Made by a program: the position numbers and the translations under genes. A stretch of 38,342 nt of DNA from Candidatus Solibacter sp. (GTDB lineage Bacteria; Acidobacteriota; Terriglobia; Bryobacterales; Bryobacteraceae), in NCBI GenBank assembly GCA_013822245.1, contig PNKE01000018.1, positions 1 to 38,342 of the forward strand, written 5' to 3'. This document shows, in pieces, positions 15,902 through 23,588 of this stretch (the stretch's first letter is position 1; each line of letters starts with the position of its first letter). The notes beneath the pieces were generated by a model that saw nothing but the letters and a program-made list of their open reading frames with translations, searched no databases and was not told the DNA's origin.

Positions 15902-17332
15902 CTACAGGATTGGCAAGCTAAACGCCGGACAACTCATCCGCAGCGAGTCCTCCAGATTCACGTACGGATCCTTCCCGTAGCCGTAAAACACCCTCGCCCC
16001 ATCCGGCAACTTTCCGCCGAACAGCAACTCCACCGTGTCCGGCGACTTCGGCGAAACCCGCTGCCGGTAGACCACTTCCATGTGCTTGCCTTCCGCATCG
16101 TGGATCGTGAATCCGCTCAATCGTCCCTTGTGCGCCAAGTGCCCGTTGATCTCGCTGAACTTCACCAGGACGGAGTTCCCGGCCAGCGTCGCCGACACCG
16201 GTCTCGGCCCGCGCTTCGATTTGCCCTGCGCCAGATTCGCCATCCTGGCCGCAAGCAGCGGGAAGGCGTCGGTACCCACATGGATGCCGTCGTCGAGGTC
16301 GCAGTCCAGGCATGTCGTCATGCCCAGGTTCGGCAGCGCGGCCTCCACCTCCAACTGCGCCTGCTGTACCGCGTTCCATGGTTCGGGGTTGCCGAGACTG
16401 ATGTAGCGCCCGATCTGAACATAGTAGAACGGCAGATCCGCCGCCCCGGCGTCGGCGCGCGTGGCATTGATCAGGTCGATGAACTTCTGCTTGAACAGCG
16501 GCGCCGCCTTCTCGCTCGCGTCCGACTCGCCCTGATACCACAGCACCCCCGCTACACGCCCGCCCACAGCCTTGATCCGCCGGATCATGCCTCCATAGAG
16601 CGACGCCCCGCCCTGGTCCTTGAGCGCCGGCGACCATTGATCCATCGACGTCCCGCCATGCGCGCACGGCGCCAACCCGATGGGCACGCCCGTCCGTCTG
16701 ACCATTTCAAGCGCGAACGGCAATCCCACGCCCGCGCCCTTCTTCCGCGCCGCGATCCATTTCTCCAGCGCCTCGCCCGTGAGTCGCTCGTTCTGCTTCT
16801 CAGGGCGCCGCCGCCAGTGGAAGGAATCGAGAGCATCAGGGAGCCGGTGCAGCGGGTCCTCGGCCGTCACCCAGGTATCGGTCATGTCAAACGAGTTCAC
16901 CATCGCCGACGGCAGCGGCGTGTCTTCCAGATTGCCGACGCCCTCCATATTCGACTGCCCGGCCAGCACCCACAAATCGCCCACCAGCAGGTTGTCGACG
17001 GCCGTCACCGTCTGAGAACCCGCCACCCGCAGTTCCAGCCTGTAGGGTCCGCCCGTTGGGACCGAGGCCACTTCAGCCGTGAACCGCCCGCCCTGGACCG
17101 CGCCCGCCTGTTTCCAATCGAATCCTTGAAGCGCCCGCCCCTTGGCGACTATGCGCGCCTCAACGGCCTTCGCCACGCCCTGCGCCGTGCCTTCCACGCG
17201 GATGGCTGCGGTGTTGCCCGCGCTCCGCTGGAACACCTGATACGGCGCGGCGCCGGATGTCACTTGAAGGCCCTGTCCGAAAGCCGGCACGAGGAGCGTC
17301 AGGAGTGGGAGAAGAACGGTTCGTCTGGTCAT
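15902..17332 (-). CDS. Exported sialate O-acetylesterase-like SGNH hydrolase
   Basis: 476 residues with an N-terminal signal peptide (MTRRTVLLPLLTLLVPAFGQ). A beta-rich region comes first, then an SGNH/SASA esterase domain: VLAGQSNMEG (the catalytic Ser block), GGTSMDQWSP, and GVLWYQGESDA, with HVGTDAFPLLA carrying a downstream His. A C-terminal beta domain of about 100 residues closes the protein. Such enzymes remove acetyl groups from sialic acids or other acetylated sugars in the periplasm. The ATG at 17332 is preferred over an upstream one because of the signal peptide. It is divergent, with only 25 bases between, from the Gfo/Idh/MocA gene, which suggests a shared carbohydrate pathway. 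The sugar substrate is unknown. Confidence 0.85.
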   Translation of the reverse strand: MTRRTVLLPLLTLLVPAFGQGLQVTSGAAPYQVFQRSAGNTAAIRVEGTAQGVAKAVEARIVAKGRALQGFDWKQAGAVQGGRFTAEVASVPTGGPYRLELRVAGSQTVTAVDNLLVGDLWVLAGQSNMEGVGNLEDTPLPSAMVNSFDMTDTWVTAEDPLHRLPDALDSFHWRRRPEKQNERLTGEALEKWIAARKKGAGVGLPFALEMVRRTGVPIGLAPCAHGGTSMDQWSPALKDQGGASLYGGMIRRIKAVGGRVAGVLWYQGESDASEKAAPLFKQKFIDLINATRADAGAADLPFYYVQIGRYISLGNPEPWNAVQQAQLEVEAALPNLGMTTCLDCDLDDGIHVGTDAFPLLAARMANLAQGKSKRGPRPVSATLAGNSVLVKFSEINGHLAHKGRLSGFTIHDAEGKHMEVVYRQRVSPKSPDTVELLFGGKLPDGARVFYGYGKDPYVNLEDSLRMSCPAFSLPIL

Positions 17333-17343
17333 GGGGCCTTTCC

Positions 17344-17351
17344 AATATAAT
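17344..17351. promoter_or_regulatory. Overlapping bidirectional -10 between esterase and oxidoreductase genes
   Basis: The sequence AATATAAT contains a perfect plus-strand -10 (TATAAT, 17346-17351) exactly seven bases before the oxidoreductase ATG. It also contains a minus-strand -10 (TATATT, 17349-17344) 11 bases before the esterase ATG. The plus transcript would begin at the A of the ATG, that is, leaderless. No good -35 is visible on either strand. Confidence 0.55.
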
Positions 17352-17357
17352 GCAGGC

Positions 17358-18572
17358 ATGACGCAGTCGACGATGGCCCGCCGCGGATTCCTCGGTACCG
17401 GCCTCAAGGCGGCGGCCGCTTTCACGGCTGCCAGTTATTCGCGGATCTACGGGGCCAACGAACGCATCAACATGGGACTGATCGGCGCCGGCGAGCGCGG
17501 CCGCGGCGTCATGGGCAGTTTCCTCCAGTCCGGCCAGGCCGATCTGGTCGCCGTCTGCGATGTTTACGCCCAGATGATCGACCGCGCCAAGCAGCGTTCA
17601 CCGCAGGCCAAGGCGTTCAAGGACCACCGCGAGTTGCTCCAGATGAAGGAAGTGGATGCCGTCCTGATCGGCACGCCCGACCACTGGCACGCCACAACGG
17701 CCATTGACGCCCTCAACGCCGGCAAGGATGTTTACGTCGAAAAGCCCCTCACCTTGCGCATTGAAGAGGGTCCGCAGATCGTCAAGGCCGCCCGCGTCAA
17801 CAACCGCGTCTGCCAGGTTGGCCTCCAACAGCGCTCCGGCCTGCACTACATCGAGGCCAAACAGAAGTATTTCGACACCGAAGCCCTCGGCAGGATCACG
17901 CTGGTCCGCACCTGGTGGCACGGCAACACCTACCACCTGCGCAAAGCGCCGCCAACGCTGGCCACGCAGCCGTCAAACCTCGACTGGGCCCGTTTCCTCG
18001 GCCCGGTGAAATGGCGCGAGTGGGATCCGCAGCAGTTCTGGAACTGGCGCGCCTACCTCGACTTCGGCGGCGGCCAGGTGACCGACCTGTTCACACACTG
18101 GATCGACGTCGTCCACATGATGATGGGCCATGAGATCCCGATCTCCGGCGTCGCCGCCGGCGGCGTGTATCACTATAAAGACGGCCGTACCGCGCCCGAT
18201 ACCATCAACGTCCTGCTCGAATACCCGCAGGAATTCACCGCCACATTCGAGGCCACACTCGCCCCGGGCATCCGCGGCGAAGGCATCGAATTCTGCGGGA
18301 CGAAGGGCAAGCTCTATATCGACCGCGCCCGCTACGAATACCTGCCCGCCGGACGCGGCGCCGCGCCGGTTGAGGTCCTCGGACCGAAGTACGACATGAC
18401 GCTTGACCACGTGAAAAACTTCCTCGAATGCGTCAAAACGCGCGAAAAGCCGCGCTGCGACGTGCTTACCGGCCACCGTTCGGCCCAAGCCTCGCACCTC
18501 GGCAACATCAGTTACGTCGAAAAGCGCCGCCTGCGCTTCGACCCCGTGCGTGAAGAGATCCTTCCGCTCTAG
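17358..18572 (+). CDS. Tat-exported Gfo/Idh/MocA family oxidoreductase
   Basis: 404 residues. The N-terminus is a twin-arginine signal (ARRGFLGTGLKAAAAFTAAS, about 7-26). The Rossmann domain follows: MGLIGAGERGRG (39-50), DVYAQM, then the family-defining EKP (128-130) in DVYVEKPLT. The C-terminal alpha/beta domain contains DLFTHWIDVVHMMMG. This is the NAD(P)-dependent sugar oxidoreductase family, here in the group of Tat-secreted proteins found in Planctomycetes and Acidobacteria that fold with their cofactor before export. The substrate is unknown. The ATG at 17358 is preferred; an ATG at 17373 is also possible. There is no ribosome site, in line with a leaderless transcript. Confidence 0.88.
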   Translation: MTQSTMARRGFLGTGLKAAAAFTAASYSRIYGANERINMGLIGAGERGRGVMGSFLQSGQADLVAVCDVYAQMIDRAKQRSPQAKAFKDHRELLQMKEVDAVLIGTPDHWHATTAIDALNAGKDVYVEKPLTLRIEEGPQIVKAARVNNRVCQVGLQQRSGLHYIEAKQKYFDTEALGRITLVRTWWHGNTYHLRKAPPTLATQPSNLDWARFLGPVKWREWDPQQFWNWRAYLDFGGGQVTDLFTHWIDVVHMMMGHEIPISGVAAGGVYHYKDGRTAPDTINVLLEYPQEFTATFEATLAPGIRGEGIEFCGTKGKLYIDRARYEYLPAGRGAAPVEVLGPKYDMTLDHVKNFLECVKTREKPRCDVLTGHRSAQASHLGNISYVEKRRLRFDPVREEILPL

Positions 18573-18698
18573 CCGCGGCCGACGAATGAACCCAAGCCAG
18601 GCCCGTCGCCCCCTCGGCGAATGCCGGATCGGCGAGGTCACGCAATCTCCTGTCATCCACTAGACTTAGCGGCTTCGGGTTCGGCGGGGCCATGATGC

Positions 18699-18704
18699 TA
18701 CACT
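18699..18704 (+). promoter_or_regulatory. Candidate -10 of the radical SAM maturase gene
   Basis: TACACT (five of six -10 bases would be TATACT-like; this has four) lies nine bases before the ATG at 18713. No ribosome binding site can be seen between, which would fit a leaderless or nearly leaderless message. No clear -35. Confidence 0.3.
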
Positions 18705-18712
18705 CCCAGAGT

Positions 18713-19936
18713 ATGACGGCCGGCAGTCCCTTCCGCATTGTCGACAGCACCGATACCGGCCCGTCGATGGCCACCATATCGGGCCCGGCCCCGCGGATCT
18801 CGTCCCTGCTGATTAAACCGGCCTCGGCGCTGTGCAACCTGGACTGCGAATACTGCTTCTACCTCGACCGCGACGCCGACCCCTACAAGGACCTCGCGGC
18901 CCGTCTGATGCCCATCGAGACGCTCGAACGGCTGGTGGATACGTTCCTGTTCTACTCCTACCCCCAGTCCACCTTTGCCTTCCAGGGCGGCGAACCCACG
19001 CTGGCCGGCGTCAAGTTCTTCCAGCGGCTGGTTGAATTCCAGAAACGCTACGGCCGCGACGGCCAGTCGGTCTCGAACGCTCTCCAGACCAACGGCGTGC
19101 TCATCGACAAAGAGTGGTGCGACCTGTTCCGCGAATACAACTGGCTGATCGGCCTCTCCATCGACGGCCCCGAGGAGATCAACGATCTGCACCGTTTTAA
19201 CAAGGCCGGCCACGGGACCTGGAAGCGCGTCATGCAGTCGCTCGAACTGATGCAGAAGGAGAAGGTGGACTTCAACGTCCTCTGCGTCCTGAGCCAGGCC
19301 AACGTCCACAAGCCCAAGGAGATCTACAAGTTCTTCAAGGGGCTGGGCGTCGGCTACATGCAGTTCATCCCGCTGTCGGAGTTCCACGCCGACGGCACGC
19401 CCATGCCGTTCACGGTCAACGCCGAGCAGTACGGGCGCTTTCTCTGCGAGATCTTCGACCTCTGGTGGCCCGACCGCCGCTCGGTCCGCGTCCGCTTCCT
19501 CGACAACCTCGCCGAAGCCGTCGCCGGCCAGAAGCCCGGCAGTTGCACCATGCACGAGACCTGCGACAGCTACGTGGTGGTCGAATACAACGGCGACGTC
19601 TACCCCTGCGACTTCTTCGTCGAAAAGCACTGGAAACTCGGCAACATCGAAATGGACTCCTGGCAGGAGATCGCCCGCCGCGCCCGCCGCTACAATTTCG
19701 CCGCCAAGAAGACCGTCGCCCACCCCGAGTGTCAGGTCTGCCGGTACCAGTCAATCTGCCACGGCGGCTGCCCCAAGTCCCGCCACGGCCAGCACCGCGA
19801 TTTCAGCGATCTCGACTGGTTCTGCGGCGCCTACAAGATGATCTTCGACAAAGCCGTCGGGCCCCTGAAACGCGAAGTCGAGAAGATCACCGGCAGGAGC
19901 GCCGGCCTGACGCCCCACCACATCAGCCCCTACTGA
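18713..19936 (+). CDS. Anaerobic sulfatase-maturating-type radical SAM enzyme
   Basis: 407 residues from 18713; ATG at 18692 or 18767 are alternatives. LLIKPASALCNLDCEYCFYL has the radical SAM CxxxCxxC cluster in the form usual for anSME. FAFQGGEPTLAG is the SAM-binding GGEP motif and LQTNGVLID the next strand. The SPASM half has TCDSYVVVEYNGDVYPCDFF and CQVCRYQSICHGGCPKSR, giving two auxiliary clusters. anSMEs oxidise a Cys or Ser of sulfatases to formylglycine in the cytoplasm before export. No sulfatase gene lies in this window, so the partner must be elsewhere if the assignment is right. The 3' end overlaps that of the CNNM gene by seven bases, convergently. Confidence 0.87.
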   Translation: MTAGSPFRIVDSTDTGPSMATISGPAPRISSLLIKPASALCNLDCEYCFYLDRDADPYKDLAARLMPIETLERLVDTFLFYSYPQSTFAFQGGEPTLAGVKFFQRLVEFQKRYGRDGQSVSNALQTNGVLIDKEWCDLFREYNWLIGLSIDGPEEINDLHRFNKAGHGTWKRVMQSLELMQKEKVDFNVLCVLSQANVHKPKEIYKFFKGLGVGYMQFIPLSEFHADGTPMPFTVNAEQYGRFLCEIFDLWWPDRRSVRVRFLDNLAEAVAGQKPGSCTMHETCDSYVVVEYNGDVYPCDFFVEKHWKLGNIEMDSWQEIARRARRYNFAAKKTVAHPECQVCRYQSICHGGCPKSRHGQHRDFSDLDWFCGAYKMIFDKAVGPLKREVEKITGRSAGLTPHHISPY

Positions 19937-21288
19937 TCCGCCTCGTCCTCCGCCGGCGCCTCCAGTCGGTCGATCCGCACCTTCGCAATCCGGTTGTGCT
20001 CCATCTCGAGCACCGTGTACCGCCTCCGCTCGTGTTCCACCAGATCGCCCTGCTTTGGTATCCGGCCCAGTTCGTACAGCAGAAAGCCTGCCAGGGTCTC
20101 GAATTCCAGATCGTCCGGCAGTTCGATGCCGTACTGCGTATCCAGGTCCCTGATTGGGATCGTTCCTTCCACCTCCACCGAAACCGCATCCAGCGACGGC
20201 CGCTGATACACCGGATCGAACTCGTCCTCGATCTCGCCGAACACCTGCTCGAGCACATCCTCCATCGTGATCAACCCGGCGATGGTGCCAAACTCGTCCA
20301 CGACAAAGGCCAGGTGCGCCCGCCGCTCCCTCAGTTCATCCAGCAACTGGCTCAGCGGCTTGGTCTCGGGAATCACCGGCACCCGCCGCAGAATCGTTCG
20401 CAGGTCAAATGCCGCCACGGGCTTGCGCTTCAGGTTCGATTGACGCCGTTCGGTCCAGTAGCCCAGCACGTCCTTCACGTGGACGATGCCCAGAATATGC
20501 TCCCGCGACTTTTCATATACCGGCAGCCGCGAATAGCCAGACTCCCTGAACGCCTCCAGCACCTCGTCCAAATCCGCATCCACCGGCGCCATCGTCAGCG
20601 CATTGCGCGGCACCATCGCCTCCCGCGCGACATACTCCTGCAACTCCAGCAACCGGCTGGCGGCTTCTTTCTCAAACTCCGAAACGTGACCGGCTGACTC
20701 TGCCGCCGCGATGACGAACTTCAGCTCCTCGGTCGAATGCGCCCCCCCGCCCGCATCCCCCCTTACCCCGATCGCCCTGGACACCAACCTCGCCGACCTC
20801 TCGATCACCCACACAAACGGCTCGGCCACCTTGAAAAACACCAGCAGCAGCGGCGACACCAGCACCGCGAACCGTTCGGCCTGCCCGATGGCCAGATTCT
20901 TTGGCACCACCTCGCCCAGCACGACGTGCATCATCGTCATCAGCAGAAACGCCAGCCCCACCGCGATGCCATCCATCGCCATGGCCACAATTGGACTCGG
21001 CGAGAATCTGAACCACTCAGCCAGTAGCCGGTAAAGCGTATCCTCGCCCACCCAGCCCAGCGCCAGCGATGTCAGCGTCACCCCTACCTGCACCACCGAC
21101 AGCAGCCGCTCAGGCCTTGCCAGCAGGCTCAACGCCGCGGGCGCGCCGACTATCCCCCTTTCGGCCATCGCCTTCAGCCGCGACACGCGCGACGAGATCA
21201 GCGACGCCTCGGCCCCGGCGAAGAAGGCGTTGGCGCCCACAATCGCGAACATCAGAAGGAAGCGGTAACCGTAACTGAAAGTCTCCAT
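19930..21288 (-). CDS. CNNM/CorC-type membrane protein with CBS pair (hemolysin family)
   Basis: 452 residues in the usual three-part order. The CNNM transmembrane domain (about 1-195) has NAFFAGAEASLISSRVSRLK near the start and HVVLGEVVPKNLAIGQAE. A CBS pair (about 215-345) includes MVPRNALTMAP and FVVDEFGTIAGLITMEDVLEQVFGEIEDEF. A C-terminal CorC_HlyC domain (about 365-440) follows, with PDDLEFETLAGFLLYELG. Members are implicated in Mg2+ or Co2+ transport and homeostasis at the inner membrane. It is divergent from the penicillin acylase gene (40 bases between starts) and shares a symmetric promoter with it. Confidence 0.92.
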   Translation of the reverse strand: METFSYGYRFLLMFAIVGANAFFAGAEASLISSRVSRLKAMAERGIVGAPAALSLLARPERLLSVVQVGVTLTSLALGWVGEDTLYRLLAEWFRFSPSPIVAMAMDGIAVGLAFLLMTMMHVVLGEVVPKNLAIGQAERFAVLVSPLLLVFFKVAEPFVWVIERSARLVSRAIGVRGDAGGGAHSTEELKFVIAAAESAGHVSEFEKEAASRLLELQEYVAREAMVPRNALTMAPVDADLDEVLEAFRESGYSRLPVYEKSREHILGIVHVKDVLGYWTERRQSNLKRKPVAAFDLRTILRRVPVIPETKPLSQLLDELRERRAHLAFVVDEFGTIAGLITMEDVLEQVFGEIEDEFDPVYQRPSLDAVSVEVEGTIPIRDLDTQYGIELPDDLEFETLAGFLLYELGRIPKQGDLVEHERRRYTVLEMEHNRIAKVRIDRLEAPAEDEADQ

Positions 21289-21315
21289 ATGGCGCGGCCG
21301 GTCCTGGCGGCCTCA

Positions 21316-21325
21316 TACAATTGTA
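21316..21325. promoter_or_regulatory. Palindromic bidirectional -10 element
   Basis: TACAATTGTA is a perfect 10-bp palindrome carrying TACAAT (five of six -10 bases) on both strands. On the plus strand it ends eight bases before the acylase ATG (leaderless or nearly so). On the minus strand it stands 31 bases before the CNNM ATG. Confidence 0.5.
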
Positions 21326-21328
21326 GGG

Positions 21329-23554
21329 ATGCAATCCAGCCGCGTGTTGCGGGCCGTCAACGCTCTGATCGTCGCCGCCGCCCTCGCCATCCTCTCCGCC
21401 CTGTGGTGGTTCATCCACAGGCCCAGCCCGAAGCTTTCAGGCAACGTCCCCGCGCCGGTCTCGGCCAACGTCGCCATCGTCCGCGACCCACACTACCGCC
21501 CGCACATCACGGCATCCACCATCGACGACGCGCTTTTCGCCCAGGGCTACATCACCGCCCAGGAGCGCCTCTGGCAGATGGACATGCTGCGCCGTGCCGC
21601 CGCCGGCGAGTTGAGCGAAATCGCCGGACGCGCCGCCCTGGAACTCGATACCAACGCCCGCAAACTCCGCATCGCCCACATCGCCGGCATGCAGGCCGCC
21701 CTGCTTGCCCCCGCTGAGCGCCGCGCCCTGGCCGCCTACGCCCGCGGAGTCAACCATTTCATCGATACCCACCGCGGCCGCCTGAGCTGGGAGTTCCGCG
21801 CCATGGGCTACCAGCCCCGCCCCTGGCGCATCGCCGACTCCATCCTCGCCATCCTCCAAATGGAACGAACCCTCACCAACTCCTGGGAAGCCGACCTCCA
21901 GAAAGGGCGCCTGCTCGCCTCCGGCAACACGCCGCTCATCCGCCAGCTCTTCCCCGTCCACTTCGGCCCCGACGCCGTCGAAGGCTCGAACGCCTTCGCC
22001 ATCTCAGGCCGCCATACCGCTTCCGGCAAGCCCCTGCTCGCCGGCGACCCCCATCTGCCCTTCGGCATCCCCGCCCCCTGGTTCCCCATCCACATCAAGG
22101 CCCCCGGACTCGATGTCGCCGGAGCCGCCTACATCGGCCTGCCCGGCGTCGCCATCGGACACAACGCCGATATCGCCTGGAGCGTCACCAGCCTCGAATT
22201 CGATTCCATGGACCTCTACGCCGAGCGCATCGATCTCCGCACCGGCCGCTACGAACACAAAGGCCAGGTCCTCCAGGCCGTCCCGCAACGCGATCAAATC
22301 GCCATCAAGGGCGAACGCGGCGCCGAATCGGTCACCTGGATCACCAACCACGGCCCGGTCTTCGCATCCGAAGCTGGACAGACGTATTCGCTCAAGTGGT
22401 CCGCCGCCGAGCCCCAACCCTACAGCGTCCCCATCATCGCCTTGAACCAGGCCCGGGACTGGCAGCAGTTCCGCGCCGCCCTCTCCTCTTACTCCGGCCC
22501 CGGCTTCAACTGGATTTTCGCCTCCCGCGACGGCCATATCGGCTACCAGGCCGCCGGCCGCCTCCCCATGCGTATAGGTTTTGCCGGCGACGCCCCCCTT
22601 GACGGCGCCTCGGGCCGGCAGGAATGGTCCGGCCTGGTTCCCTTTGACCAGTTGCCCACCGCCCTCGACCCGCCCTCGGGCCGCCTCGTCTCCGCCAACC
22701 AGGACCCCTTCGTCACACCCACCCCTTACGCCGTCAACGGCAACTTCGCCGCCCCCTTCCGCTCGCGCCAGATCCGCAACTTGCTCGCCGCCCGCGGCAA
22801 ATGGACCGCCGAGGACCTGCTCGCCGTCCAGAAAGACGTCTACTCCGGCCTGCACCACGCCATGGCGATTGAAGCTCTTCGCGTGGCACGCGCTAAGGGC
22901 GGCTCGCTCATCTCCGACGTGAAGATCCTCGATGGCTGGAACGGCCAAATGGAGGTCGGCCAGCCCGCGCCGGTCCTCGCCGAACTGTTCTACCGCCAGG
23001 TCCGCCGCCGCCTCGTCGAACGCGCCACCGGCCAGCCCGCCGCCAAACTGCGTTTCCGGGGCTCGGCCGCCGCCGTGCTGGAAATCGTTCATGCCAAGCC
23101 CGCCGGCTGGTTCAAGGTCTGGGATGAAACCCTCGCGTCCGCCCTCTCCGACGCCATCGAGGAAGGCCGCCGGCAGTTTGGCAAAACCGAAACCAGATGG
23201 GACTGGGCCCGCGAAAACTCCGTCCTCGCCGCCCACCCCATCGCCGGCCGCATCTCCTGGATCGCGCCTTACTTCAGCGTCGGCCCCGTCGGCATCAGCG
23301 GCAGCGCCCAAAGCGTCAAACAGACCGGCAGCGGCATCATCCCCTCACTCCGCTTCGTCGCCGACACCTCGGACTGGGACAACTCCGTGCTCATCCTGCC
23401 CACGGGCCAGTCCGGCCACCTCGTCTCCGGCTTCTCGCGGCGGTACAAAGACGAGTGGCCGGACTTCGCCATCGGCCGCGCCCGTCCTTTCCGGTTCACT
23501 CGCATCGAGGCGTCAAACACCCTGATGCTGCTACCCGCGGGCCGAAACAAGTAG
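21329..23554 (+). CDS. Penicillin acylase family (S45) N-terminal nucleophile hydrolase
   Basis: 741 residues. The N-terminal hydrophobic segment (about 9-29) is a signal anchor or signal peptide. The precursor is expected to cleave itself before Ser220 in VEGSNAFAISG, exposing the N-terminal nucleophile of the beta subunit; FAISGRHTASGKPLLAGDPH and GVAIGHNADIAWSVT are the conserved S45 segments after it, and ANQDPF lies later. The alpha part has FAQGYITAQERLWQMDMLRR, also typical. Family members hydrolyse amide bonds in penicillins, acyl-homoserine lactones or other acyl amides; which applies here cannot be read. The product is periplasmic. The S9 peptidase gene follows after 34 bases on the same strand, possibly in one transcript. 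Confidence 0.9.
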   Translation: MQSSRVLRAVNALIVAAALAILSALWWFIHRPSPKLSGNVPAPVSANVAIVRDPHYRPHITASTIDDALFAQGYITAQERLWQMDMLRRAAAGELSEIAGRAALELDTNARKLRIAHIAGMQAALLAPAERRALAAYARGVNHFIDTHRGRLSWEFRAMGYQPRPWRIADSILAILQMERTLTNSWEADLQKGRLLASGNTPLIRQLFPVHFGPDAVEGSNAFAISGRHTASGKPLLAGDPHLPFGIPAPWFPIHIKAPGLDVAGAAYIGLPGVAIGHNADIAWSVTSLEFDSMDLYAERIDLRTGRYEHKGQVLQAVPQRDQIAIKGERGAESVTWITNHGPVFASEAGQTYSLKWSAAEPQPYSVPIIALNQARDWQQFRAALSSYSGPGFNWIFASRDGHIGYQAAGRLPMRIGFAGDAPLDGASGRQEWSGLVPFDQLPTALDPPSGRLVSANQDPFVTPTPYAVNGNFAAPFRSRQIRNLLAARGKWTAEDLLAVQKDVYSGLHHAMAIEALRVARAKGGSLISDVKILDGWNGQMEVGQPAPVLAELFYRQVRRRLVERATGQPAAKLRFRGSAAAVLEIVHAKPAGWFKVWDETLASALSDAIEEGRRQFGKTETRWDWARENSVLAAHPIAGRISWIAPYFSVGPVGISGSAQSVKQTGSGIIPSLRFVADTSDWDNSVLILPTGQSGHLVSGFSRRYKDEWPDFAIGRARPFRFTRIEASNTLMLLPAGRNK

Positions 23555-23588
23555 ACTCGGATCAATCCACTCATCCATGGGAGATCGC

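Noticed and set aside
14015-17400. Chromosomal replication origin.
   Set aside because: Only three box-like sites, no dnaA, dnaN or gidA, and the strand composition change has the wrong sign.
23577-23588. Upstream ATG (23577) as the start of the S9 peptidase.
   Set aside because: GGGAG within that stretch is well spaced for the ATG at 23589, which gives a cleaner signal peptide.
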